This document shows positions 1-12,400 of a DNA stretch of 64,000 bases, in pieces. Source of the DNA: Hybos culiciformis (Eukaryota > Arthropoda > Insecta > Diptera > Hybotidae); assembly GCA_964007475.1 (NCBI GenBank), contig OZ023274.1, forward strand, positions 79,247,303 to 79,311,302, written 5' to 3'. The position numbers were made by a program, and so were the translations under genes. A model generated the notes under the pieces. That model ran no database searches, was not told where the DNA came from, and saw only the letters and a list, made by a program, of their open reading frames with translations. The number at the start of each line of letters is the position of its first letter. The first letter of the stretch is position 1.

Positions 1-29
1 ATTGTTTGAAGAAAATTGTTAGTAAATAT

Positions 30-35
30 TTTATT
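30..35 (-). terminator. poly(A) signal of the yellow-family gene
   Basis: AATAAA on the minus strand, about 36 nt past the TAG stop of the yellow-family gene, the usual distance for a cleavage and polyadenylation signal. Confidence 0.5.
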
Positions 36-70
36 TAACTTATGCGATTGAAAATTCTTTAAAATCTAAT

Positions 71-1867
71 CTAATATATTTCCACAGTTGGTGCCGCTAC
101 GGAACCAGAGTGTACATTAGGGTCACACTGTGTTCCAGCGGTAGTTTCTTTAATATTTGCTTTTAAAATTCTAAAATTAATTTCACTAAAATTCAATTTT
201 GAATATAAAAATACTGGAAGTTTATTACTCATCAGCCATACGTTTTGATCAAATTCCTTGTCAACTTTTAAATCGTTTGGAAAAACTATACCCGAGTCAT
301 TTCGACCTATTACACCTAGATTATGTCCTGAATAAGGTTTTCTTGTATCCCAACACCCAACTGCGTCTTGATGAACAAGCGTGAAGAACATAACATGATT
401 TCTATCCAAGCCAGATGTTGATGATTGACCATCAGGACCTCGATCTCCAATTTCAGCAACGGATTTTGAAGCTCCTGCACCACCTGGTACCCATAATGAT
501 TCGTCCCGTAATACTGAAGTGCTGATTACAAACTCCTATTATTTAGAAATTTATAAAAAGAAAATTAATTGCAGAATAGTTGAATCTACATTTTTCAAAA
601 CATATTTTAGGAACAATAAAGAATTTTTAGACGTTTTTATTCAAAGATGACGAACGTACTATAAGTTTTCACTTTCTTTCTGTCTGTCTCTCCGTTTGCG
701 CTTTTAGATTTGCGATTTAATGCTAGTGAGTTATAATGGCACAACAAAATTATGATCGTATACGGAATATCCCACCCAAGCTGGCCCTGTGGCCTTATAA
801 CATGACACCCCTTCAAAAACCATACTCATTTAAATGATTGTACCTTATAACTTGCCATTGGATGAAAGAACAGTAAGCGATCATTAAATTCATTTAACCT
901 CGACAAGCTCATGCCGAATGCTCCGTCCATCCATTGAAAATTTAAACCGTAAACATTAAAATCACTTGCTATTGGATTTGGGTAGAAATTGTGATTTGTT
1001 ACTCTCCTGAATTAAATATGCAAATTTTTATAAAATGATCAATAAAGTTATTTTTTTACATAATTTAATTTTTGCTCTTCTATTACATACCAAGATTTAT
1101 TTTTCGCTAAACTATAGACTACAATTCCGTAGCGCCAAACATCAGTAACGTAAGCATAAGCATCAACACAATTCCCTTTACGAATGTCAACAACAATATT
1201 CGAATGCAAAGAATCTTGTTTGACTTGTTCTGGAGGCAATTCGTAACTTACAACTCTTGTATCTGTTTTTAAATCGTATGCAGCAATTTTTGGAGGACAA
1301 ATTTGATTTAAACTAACTGTAGCATTTACAATTCCCGAATCAATCAACCATAAACGGTTACATTCATCTATTTGAGTTCGATAGACAGATATCAGCTTTG
1401 TGCAGTCAGGAGCATATGGATCTCCATGCTCATCTAAATTTGGATACGGTTGAATTAATGGCGATAATTCTTTAGGTGGATTTGATAATACTCCTAAACT
1501 AGCAGGTACACCATCTTTCCATCTTGGTGTTGTTATGAAAATTCTATCCATTTCGACATCAATTCCAAGTGGTAAATTATTTTCTGGAACATATTCACTA
1601 AGAAACAAATTTATAAATGTTTTTTGGAATTGAATCACGAATATAATTTAACTATAAAACACACCTTTTAGCGATAGCCTGTTGCCTTCTTTGATAAGAT
1701 GGAAATTCAAAATCCAAATATTTCCATTCATTGACTATTTCGAAAGACTTTGGAATCAACGTTACTCCATCATAAATATTTGTTGGTATTATTGGCTGAG
1801 GTATTAATATTGTAATGCCGAAATTTATTTGTGCACATAATACGGAAAAGACCAATGAGAATGACAT
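71..1867 (-). CDS. yellow/MRJP-family secreted protein, four exons, complete
   Basis: Exons on the minus strand are 1867-1665, 1597-1091, 1006-844 and 535-71, joined at GT-AG introns; the total is 1338 nt, or 445 residues plus TAG. Family landmarks run in order: FEIVNEWKYLDFEFPS near residue 45, YVPENNLPLGID then TTPRWKDGVPASL, CNRLWLIDSG, the exon 2/3 join KSW-RVTNHNFYPNP, NFQWMDGAFGMSLS, EFVISTSVLRDE, and VFPNDLKVD with VWLMSNKLPVFL and NFRI near the end. These are classic Major Royal Jelly Protein/Yellow domain blocks. The hydrophobic N-terminus (MSFSLVFSVLCAQINFG) fits a signal peptide. Length matches the family (about 400-460 aa). Drosophila Yellow proteins act in cuticle pigmentation or as dopachrome-conversion enzymes; which subfamily this is cannot be settled here. 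In exon 2 the frame reads on past the strong GTATGT donor to a nearby stop, so the splice model is required to reach the conserved C-terminal half. Confidence 0.93.
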
Positions 1868-4800
1868 TATACGCTTGCTTTATCATGGAATAAAAATTTA
1901 TTAAATAAGATTATTTGTCTATAAACTTTAATATTTAAGGCATATTAACTTAATGCAGGAAAACTAATTGAATTGAACATCGAAACTCACAAGATTTTCC
2001 ATTTAATTAAACTAAAATTCAAAATCAAAATTTACATAGCATATCCATGCTGAGATCTAATAAGAGATATATAATTAATGAGATCTTTAAACACATATAT
2101 CGGCGCCATTAAAACACATCGTATTTTTGTTTAAAATCTTAAAGCAGACAAATTTTATTTATATATTTATAAATATTGATATAAATTAATTAAAATTAGT
2201 AAATCAAGTTTCAAGTTTCATATACGTACATATGTACATATATAGGAAATTAAAAATTAAAATCAAAGAATTTTAAGCTTTAAAACAAAAAAGTGTTACA
2301 AATCCAATACATTTTATCACCTTGAATTTTTTTATATGAACCGTTTAATGAATGAATATACGTTTATGTAAGTTCTTAAGTACAGCGTGAAGTATTAATT
2401 TCAGGTACATATTATTGCTCACTTTCAAAATATTTCTACAAACAAAAGTATGTCTACAATAATTAAATATTTTTTACTTGGAAAGTGCATTTGAAAAATT
2501 AAATCGTAAATATTCTATTAAATATAATTTAAATTAATTGCAGTTATAGTTATATATAAAAAAACCCAAGATCAAATTAAGGTTTTTGTTCATAATTTTC
2601 CATTATCTTAATACTTAATTATAACTTTTTCATAGTATACGTATAAATATTAACTAGCTGTTTAAGATATTTGTATCTTTATCTTTATGAATTTAAGAAT
2701 TATATGAATGATGAAATAAAGAATTATAATAATAATAATAAATTAATTGCAAATTCAAATGATGCCCTGTACACATTTTAATAACTACATTAATATTACG
2801 TACGATACAGTTTTTAATTTTAAAAACTATAAGTAAACAGCAATAATTACCTAATTTTATTACCTTGTTAATTTCTTGAATGATTAGTTTTAAAATGCAT
2901 AAAAAGTGTAATATATGCATACATAGTAGGAACGTACATAATATAGGGTAAACCAAACCATAAATTATTAAAATTAATTTTATGTCACTGATCTATAACT
3001 ATATAATGAAAATAACAAATACGAAATATTTAACGGCAGATAAATGTACATGTTTAAATTTTCCGATGAGAAACCTATGTAAGTAGGTACAAAACAGATA
3101 AAAAATCCCTTGCTGAATCGAACTTCTTAATGAGTTTAGTAAGATTAGATTTTTGTCATAGCAACGAAAAGTAACTCGTACTTTTTCTTTTTAATATAAA
3201 TATAATATATTAATATGATTAGCAATATTCGACATTAACCACAATTCAGAAACTGATTTCGTTTAAAAAATATTTTTCGCTAGAAAAAAGAATAAAAACT
3301 ATTAATTTTGTAATAACAGCTTTTGAACCCATTTCATGTACATATATTTTTGGATAAGTAATTTAATTATATATTTATTATATATATAATTGCAAAATTC
3401 AGTATTGCACATACTGAAAATAACGAAGTTTTAATTATAATCCGTTAGATTTTATATCTGATTTTCCACTGAGTTTATTTCAGTATGTCTATATGTACTG
3501 AGGAGCACTATCTTTTATTGATAATCATGAATACGTTTTAGTTAGGTAGATGGGTACAGAAGCTTAAATCAAAATAAAATATTTTATTTTAAAGCATCAA
3601 TAAAAATGAAATCATAATTTACATATGTGTCTGTCTTTTTTTTGTACATTTCCTATCGCAGCAGTTTAATATTATTATATTATTGACTTACTTTTACTAT
3701 ATCTTTTACATTAATCCAAGTAAATTAGCTATTTATAAATGCATTTTGTATGTAAATTTTACTTCTTTTTTTTTTTGAAAATTAAAATTTTGTAATAAAT
3801 TAAAATTCTTGTTTTTCCGCCAAGTAAATTTATTTTATTTTTTTTCATTTCACAATTTAATTAAAGCTTGTTTTTATTACTTAAATATAAGTAATAATTT
3901 TCGCAGTCGCATAGGCATGCGAAAATTTCATATGTATTAAATTAATTGAATTTTTGATAAATTTAATAAATATTTGACACAATCATACCTAGTTCTGAAT
4001 TAATATAAATTGTGAAAGTTTTTTGTATTCGGTATAGGCATAAAATAGTAAAGTTAAACTTCAATACATAAAGTTTATTGACTCCCAACCCCAAGTGCTC
4101 TGAACTCAGATTGTCTGAATATAGTGAGATTGAATTATCCGAACAATTATTTAATCTACGTAAAATCAAAAATTTTCTTAAACCTTAAGCTCGACAATTG
4201 ATTCTTGCTTCATTCAACCTTAATTTACACAACTAACTCAAATTTTTTAAGTTCCATATTATAATTTTTGCTTATGACATTTTATTATCACAATAGTAAT
4301 TATTATTTTTGCACATAAAACATAATTAATTTATTTCTATAAACGGTAACCGCCACGGTTTCCTATTCATTAAAAGCTTATTTTGTTTTTTTTTTTAAGA
4401 TTTATAATGCTGATTAATGAACTTATTTTTTTCGTTATATTTATTTTGTAATCGTAAGTAAGCCAGATGTTAAAGGAAGATTTTTATGTGTAGGAAATGT
4501 AAAAATGTTATGTTTACCTTGTCTTAATTTTTTTTTGTTTTATTTTTATAAATATTAAATTTTATTTCAATAATGCAATTTTATTTTACCTAGTATTTTT
4601 TTTATTTTTATTTTTTTTGAATAGTGTTTATTCAGTCAAAGTCTAAGTTTTACTACCAACTGAAAGTATATAAATTTAAGAAAAAAATTATAATAATTCA
4701 ATCCATTTCGATTAGGTAATTGTATTTTTTTTTTTTTTTTTTGTAAAAGCCAAACGCATTTTGCCGCTTAACTTCCTAGTTGATACATTACCTTAAGTTC

Positions 4801-6233
4801 AAGTTATAAGATTCTGTGGATTTTAAGTAGGTGTATCAATTAATTTGTTCAACCAACTTTAGAGAAAAATTTTTATCGAACAAAACTTTTATCAATTTAA
4901 TATCAATATTGATGTAAATACTTAGAATGGCAATCTTATCAAATTTTCCTATTGATGATTGATCTCATGGTTCAGAGCTGCCGATGAAGTAAGTTGAGAA
5001 AAGTTCCATCATTTTTACATAATTAGATTGAAAACTTTATTTTATATATTGTTATATATGTATATATATAATACATAACATCTTTTTCGTTTAAGATTTT
5101 TAAATATAGTCGAGATTCCGATAATATAACCTGTAATCTAGAATTAGTGCAAATTTTTTATAGTATTTAACTTGTATTTGTCTCAAACAAGGTTTCTAAT
5201 TCAACTTTATGTACGTACAATTTACAATTTCTTGTTATAATTTTTTTTTTTGAATTTAACAAGGAAAACTTTATTAAAAAAAACAAATATGCTTAATCCC
5301 ACCAAAAATAAATAAATATCTCTCTGTAGGTCTTTCAGCTATAATAGCTAATGCAAAATAATATTTAAAAAATAAATATAATAAAGAAAATAAGTGCAAT
5401 AATGTTAATTAGCTTAGAAATTATTATTATTGTTTCCAGTAATGTAATAACAATAATTTTAGATTTTTAAATAAATCAATTATGTTTGTAAATAATTGAA
5501 ACAAATAACGAGGTTATATGCCTTGAACAAAGGTCTCTCTTTTCATGACATTCTTGTATACTCATTCAATAGTCTATTCTATATATTTGAGCCTAGTAAC
5601 AAAATCAAAACTAATCATTAAGCATTCCTGACAAAGCGTCAATTTCAGCTCTTTAATATGTATTTAAAATATTTATGTATGAAGATTTGTAGATGTTAAT
5701 TTCATTCAACGTTATCTTTAAGAAAAAATCGGTAATCATAATTTTAATAAAATGAATTTTTTTTTTGGATTGAGCTAATACTTTGGAAGTAAGTAAGTAA
5801 GTCTAAATAAGAAGATATATTTAAAACAGGTTGTATGTATTAACCCCACCGTTGTGCAAATAGTTAATTCGAAGAAATCAAATAATATTTCGTTGTGGAA
5901 ACAAACTAACTATAAAACAATACTTTTTTTCATTAGGTCAAAAGATTTTTTTTTAAAAAAATAAAAATAAAAAGCAATTTTTTTATATTTAAACATAATG
6001 TAGATGAATATTTTAACTTTTTTCGTATGCTATCTACATTTTATTTATTGATAATATTATTATAGTTTTTAATATAAAAATTAAAATTAAATACATAAAT
6101 GTATACAACAAAACAGTTCGGAGACATAAAGATTGTGAAACACTTAAATTTCTTAAAATTAATTTAATAATTTAGTTTCTATTTTTATCTTTAATTCTAA
6201 ATTCTATTATTTTATATTTATAATTAAAATGTT
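1868..6233. other. Intergenic AT-rich DNA between the yellow gene and the ZIP terminal exon
   Basis: About 4.4 kb of very AT-rich sequence with poly-T tracts (for example around 4724-4742), short (TA)n stretches near 3365-3390 and 5045-5080, and a short taagtaagtaagt stretch near 5790. The open frames here (2693-2956, 3963-4169) have low-complexity translations and no family resemblance. The stretch must hold the promoter of the yellow gene near 1868-2100 and the 3' UTR of the ZIP gene just below 6234, but I see no element I would place with confidence. Confidence 0.6.
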
Positions 6234-6406
6234 CTATGTTCTAGTACTAAAATTTTTTGCTGCTTCTTTTAATAATTTTAATTGCTCTTCTATATTTTTT
6301 CCAGCCTCCGATAAATGTGAATGTCCATCTTCTTCATTGTGATGATGGCCGTCATCATGGTCGTGAGAATGTCCATGTCCGTGTGAATGTGTATGCTCGT
6401 GTCCAG
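6234..6406 (-). CDS. Terminal exon of the ZIP transporter (His-rich C-terminal tail)
   Basis: A TTTTTTATTACAG acceptor opens a frame reading GHEHTHSHGHGHSHDHDDGHHH, then a short amphipathic stretch ending NFSTRT and TAG. The first two bases (CT) complete the Ala codon begun by the lone G at the end of exon 2 at 27124. There is no in-frame start Met of its own, and the preceding nested ZIP gene ends in its own stop with no donor, so this is best read as the last exon of the host gene. The composition (about half His, Asp and Gly in the first 22 residues) matches His-rich metal-binding segments elsewhere in the same protein. An ATTAAA-like signal lies near 6190. Confidence 0.75.
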
Positions 6407-9400
6407 CTGTAATAAAAAATATACATAAATTAATAAGTTTTTAATAAGAAATAAAAAAGTTTGGTGCAAATGTTTAATTTATTTATTTATTTTGCATACT
6501 TTTAGTGATTATTGAAACTATTTTTAGTTAGGGAAAAAATTAAAAACTTATTTATAAATTTTGTAATTGTTGTTATTTTTGTTAACATCTGATTTTATTA
6601 ATACTATTAAAATATATGATTATCTAATGCAGGTTGATAAAAGAAGACCCTTGAAGCCTTTTTTTTAAGGAAACTAATATGATTTGTTGAAGATGGGTTT
6701 AATTTAAAAAAAAAAACAGCTCACAAGGAAAATAATATTAATTAAGTATTTAAAGTATTTTTATCGTTTTAAATAAATATTTCATAGAACGGAAGTGTAC
6801 TAAAATAATTTAAAATTTTTATTGCATTGAGATTAAAATATCAAAAATTCAATTAAGTTTTTTTTTTTATTTGACGCGTAAAATATAAAAATACATAAGC
6901 GTATTTTATTCTGTCTGTCTAAATAGAAATATTTTTTTTAAATAAATAACAACTGAATAAATTACGTGTTTAATTAATTTCTAAAAATTATAATTAATCG
7001 TCATTAATAATCCAAAATTAATCAAATATTAATTCTGTATACATTGAGTGCGTTCTCAAACTGAGAATATTTCAAAACTTGAACTATTCCTTTTTTACTA
7101 AAGAAAATTCCTTCATGTAATTTAACATCACGAAAATGATCTGCCCGTGCAATTATACTTCTTTAGACTACATACATAATATATTATATCGTTAAGTGAA
7201 TAAATCGTATTTTTAATTTAAGTAGGTATACATTAAATTTAGAAACTATAAAGACTTTACTTTAAAAACTGATGAAAGTTTTATATCATTAACATGTCAT
7301 ACCCATATTCTTCAATACGATTATTAGCTAATAAATTTTCTTTACACACTAAAGATTGCTTTAATTATTTTAAATTTCATTATGTAAGCTAAATCGGATT
7401 TATTTTGTCCGATATTTGTATCGGTTATTGGCACATTTTTGAATGATGACTTAACGAAAAAGTAGTCGTTGGGGGAACTTTTTAAATGTTTATCGATAAC
7501 ATACTTGAAATAATAAACAGCAATACGGAATTTTATATAGACAAACTCAAGTGGCTTTGTAAATCCCCCAAATATTGTACAATTCATTGTACATAGTACA
7601 CAATTATATTAAATTTATAATTTTTTTTTTTTTTTTTGTGAAAAAAGAAATTATTATTTTCCATCAAAAAAAATTTTTTAAAATTTAAATAACAACCAAA
7701 AAAAAATTATTGCTACTCAAAAAATATTCATATTTTATCTTTAATTATTTTTCTTGGAAATTAAATATTTTTTTAGATATTACATTTTAATTTTATTATT
7801 GATTATTATTGTCAATCTATGTAGGTAACAACTTTGTTTATTATTTAATCCCGACAAAATTAATAACTATTTTGGGGTCAATCGAATCAATTGAGCTATA
7901 TTAGGTTGTGTATATATACGCATATATAACTCACAAAGTAAAATATGCATTCCAATCATAAACATAAAACCACAGCCAACAGCAAAGCATTGGATAATAC
8001 TTGCTAAAGATTCTGTTGAGTGATTCAATTTTCCATTACCTTTTTTAATATTCAATTCACATTCATTGTTACGCTGAATATGATGATGATTATAACGATT
8101 TCTAATTTTTAAAATTTCAAAAAATATAACATACAATAATGTACCAGCTGATATAGCTTGCAAAAAAGCCGAAATTATTAACAGAGTAGTATTACCATTA
8201 TTATTAAGTAGAATACCAATTAAAATACCGCATGGTGTAACCATTGCTAGCAAAAGAATATAACTTACAAAATATTTAATTGGCAGACCAATTAATTCAA
8301 AACCAATACAAAAAATTATGATAAATTTATGAGTACCAATGGCTAAAAATAAATACCAAATGCTTGAAATTTTTTCTTCAAGGCCCAAAGCAAGGCCTTC
8401 AAATAGGGAATGCAATGATAGAGAAAATAACATTATTAGATTTCTTAAAATAGTTCGAAAGTCATAGTCGGTAGTTGTCATATTATTATTATTATTATTA
8501 TTATTATTTGAAATCGGTGATGGCGCGTCTGATTCAAATAAATTTGTTGACGAGGTGTGATGAAGTCTTGGCTCAATACCATTTACATCTGATGGTTGCA
8601 ATCTATTTCGATTCACATCTGGACGACTATATTCTATACCATTACCACTTTTAATTGTTACTCTTCTGTTTTTATTATTCTCGCGGCCGTTTCTTTTTGT
8701 GTCATCATTTGATCCACTACCGCTCCTATTAAACTCACTTTGTTGCTCATCCGGTCTATTTCTATTGGATTGAATTGTTGTAGTTGTTGTGAAACTTATG
8801 AATGGCACACTTGAATCCAAATTATTTGCTTGTAACTGTTGGGATCTGGTCATACTGCTTTGACCCGATCGATTTTGATATGATTCAAAGGAATTCATTG
8901 AAATCGGACATTCCATTGGCATTGAATCTCTTCGGTTACTTTCATCTCGCAACATTATTTCCGGTTCAATACCGAAATGACATTCCAATCCGTCATCAAT
9001 GTCAAAATTTCTTGAAGACTCAGTTTCAGTGCGCTTTTTCTCATGTTTCCCCATGCATAATTTTAGTTTACGAAAAATTGCTCTCGATTTGCAACAATTG
9101 CTGCCTGTCTTTTCAGATTTCATTTCGATCACATAATGTAGCAATTCTTCCAAAATATAAACTAAAAAAAATCCGCAACAAATCAGAAGCTCAGAAACTT
9201 CAAGACCATCTCCAACAATAATATTTTTAAATATTCCCCGATTTTGCAACAATTTGAATAAATTTCGAATTTCCGGATGCAAATGAAGAAATGATGTAAA
9301 AAATAGAACTCCACCACAGAAACCCAAAAGAAATTGTAAAATTTCATTAAAATATTTTTGCAAACATGTTATTTTCACTGTTTTGAAAAATTTACGTAAT

Positions 9401-12400
9401 ATTATTGGTAGAATTCCAAATAAAAATGAGAAAATTGCTATCAAAATTAAAATTATCAATTTAATTAAAATCATTGATGAAGACATTTTATTTATAATAT
9501 TTTGATAATTATTTAATTTTATCCTTTTTAATAATGGACAGTTTCACGTATTAATTTATAATATTCCTTGAAAATGGAATTTTTTTCCTTGTTGATTTTC
9601 GGTATCCTTAGCAATTATTGTTACTTAATTAGAAATTTCTTTGCAAGTTTTATCTATGATGTTTAACAGGATGTCTGCAAATTTACCAAGTTTATTATGT
9701 TTAGGAAAATTTTAGGCATATTTACAAAATTATTTATCAAATTCATAAAATAAAAGTTCACAAATCCCATTGATTTTTACACATTTTTTTTTTTCTATAC
9801 TTTTGGAAAAGTCTTCGCAGCATTTTTTTTAGATAAAATTAACGAACTTACGAAGTTCCATGTCAAACAAACAGGAAATGGCCAATATTCTTTGAATTAA
9901 CTTCGCAAATTAGTTTTAAAATAAAAATGAATAATCAGTAGAACATTAATTGTTTTTAAATATAAAAAAAATAAACTCAATTTCTATAGATTTATAAGTC
10001 ACTCCAGAGTAGCAAATGTCTTTGAATTTTCAATCGAAACACCCAGTTAGTTTTATAAATAAAGGAAATCATAAAAATTATTGATCAAATAAAAATATTG
10101 CCTACAATTTTTTTTTTTTTTGTAAAAATCTCCTAGTTGAGGTATATTTATTTATTATTACGCTTTAATAAGATTTTAACTTCAAAAGTTAAATATTTTA
10201 TACATGAACTCCTGTAAATATTCTATGAATTATTTTTTTTGATTTGAAGGTCATCAAATGTATGTATATTTTGTGTAAAATAATTCAAAACTATTTATAA
10301 GTTTTGATTGAGCTTTTATTTTTTGCAAACTTTTTTAAACTTTAAAATACAACTGTTTAAGATAATAACAAGTGCTTTACCATTACTTAAAAAATAATAT
10401 TTATGTTTTCTAATATGTAACTAGGTAAATGATTCATATTTCTTGTAAAACATTAAGAATTTCATTACTTAACAATAAAAGATATGTAAACCTATTAAAA
10501 TTTACAATAACGATATTACACAATATTATTTTATTTTAAACACTATTATGTATTTTCTTTAGATTTGGTAAATATAATTTTAAAAAACTGCCATTAACAG
10601 TGATATATTATATATATATATATATATAGTATTGCAACATGAGTAACATAATCTAAATGAATTTGACAATGGTTTGAGAAAATCCAAAAATCAATTACCA
10701 TTTAATTTATCAATTAGAATTATAGTTATATGGAATGTATTATATAAGAGCAGCATGTGACATTAAAATAATAATTTTTTTTTGCTCGACTTATGTAATG
10801 TGAGAATAATATTAAGTTATTAAGATCAAAATAAGTAATCGGAACGAATCGATATTTGAAAATATGTAGTCTACCATTGTAGAAGTTTGGCTTAAAGCGG
10901 ATAAACTATATTCATAAAATTTAAAAATGTTGATAAAACAACTCTCTAAATACACTTTGAAAAATAAATAATTATTAATTTCTCTACATTAAATATCGAA
11001 AGGGAAACTAAAATATCGAGCATGAAATGATTAATAAATAATTAGAACTAATTTATACGGGTATATAAAAAATATTAAATTTCAGTTCAATAAACTTTTA
11101 AAATAATTTTCATTTTACAACCTTGCAATAAATTCATTTAAAAGAGTTAAATTTCTTATAATTAAGTTTTTATTTCTCAAACACCAATAAAAAATAAAAA
11201 TGTTAGATCAGTATATTTGTTTTGGAAAATATTGAATTATATAAGTTTTTGTTTTGTAATTATTATTTTCGTTTTGTAAAAACATATCAATTTTTTTTTT
11301 TAATTTTTCATCATTACACAGATTTTTAATTAACTCTACTGTGACTGCCAATTTTATTACCAAATTCTCTACACTAAAAATTTACATAGTTTTGTTAAGT
11401 TCTGTGATTGAAAAAAAATATATTAAAAAGGGTATAGGTTATTTTATAAGTATAAAAAAGAAGTGAAGACTTTATTAGTTTTATAAGATAAGCATTTAGC
11501 TGCATTTAAGATGCACGAACTACTTATTAAAATAATAATGCAATAAAAAGTTAAAAAATATATTGAATTTTTATAGTAAAACAATAACTTATATTTCACT
11601 CTATTAAACTGAACGAAAATATATATATATGACATCGGTAGGTGAAATACTATTAGATAATAAACGAAGTTTATGTTTTTCTGATATATGTAGCATATAT
11701 TAATTAATAAATATACATAATGTTACATACAACAATCTTCATATAAATAGTTTTTTAAAACAATGTTATAAAAAAAAAAAAAAAAACAAGAATCCCATTT
11801 ATTGTTTTTGATCATACGTGTGGATATAACTTATTATAAATTTGATTGATGATTCATCAAACAAAAATATAACAGGTATTCAAAATATGGACATTTCATA
11901 ATTTATTCTTTTCAGCAAAATAAAATTATTGGCCAGCATTTTGCAGAAATATAATTTTTCAATTATAACAATTTTAATCTGTAACTTAATACAGATAGAT
12001 GATAAGATACTTAATTGAAACTGAACAAAAAAAATTATTTGTATACCAGGAAAAATTAACTGAATTACAATTTGCAAACTTTCAACACCAATGTTTGGTT
12101 TGTTAATGAATATTTTCAAACATAATAAACTATATCATTGAAATATATTAGTTTAATTTAAATACGTTATTAATTAATAATGACTTTTTTAAAATTGTCG
12201 ATTTTTTGTCCAATCACTAAATTTTAAATTTTTCAAAATTTCATGCTCCGTTTCTGTCGAGTGTTATGTCCAAGAAAAATTTATACCAACAGTGTTTGTC
12301 TAATTTTTATTTCAGACTAAAAATTTCTTTTAACTATAATTTCAGATTAACATAATTTTTGAATAAATATTTTGAAGAAATTTGAAGAATATCTATAAAA

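Noticed and set aside
2693..2956. Minus-strand frame of 87 codons, and another at 3963-4169
   Set aside because: Low-complexity Ile/Leu/Tyr/Asn-rich translations in AT-rich intergenic DNA, with no family match.
7342..7587. 81-codon minus-strand frame starting with ATG in the ZIP intron
   Set aside because: Composition is more balanced than most, but there is no recognisable domain, splice context or poly(A) signal, so it was not called.
8802..9221. 139-codon plus-strand frame opposite the nested ZIP gene
   Set aside because: Antisense shadow of a clearly conserved ZIP coding sequence.
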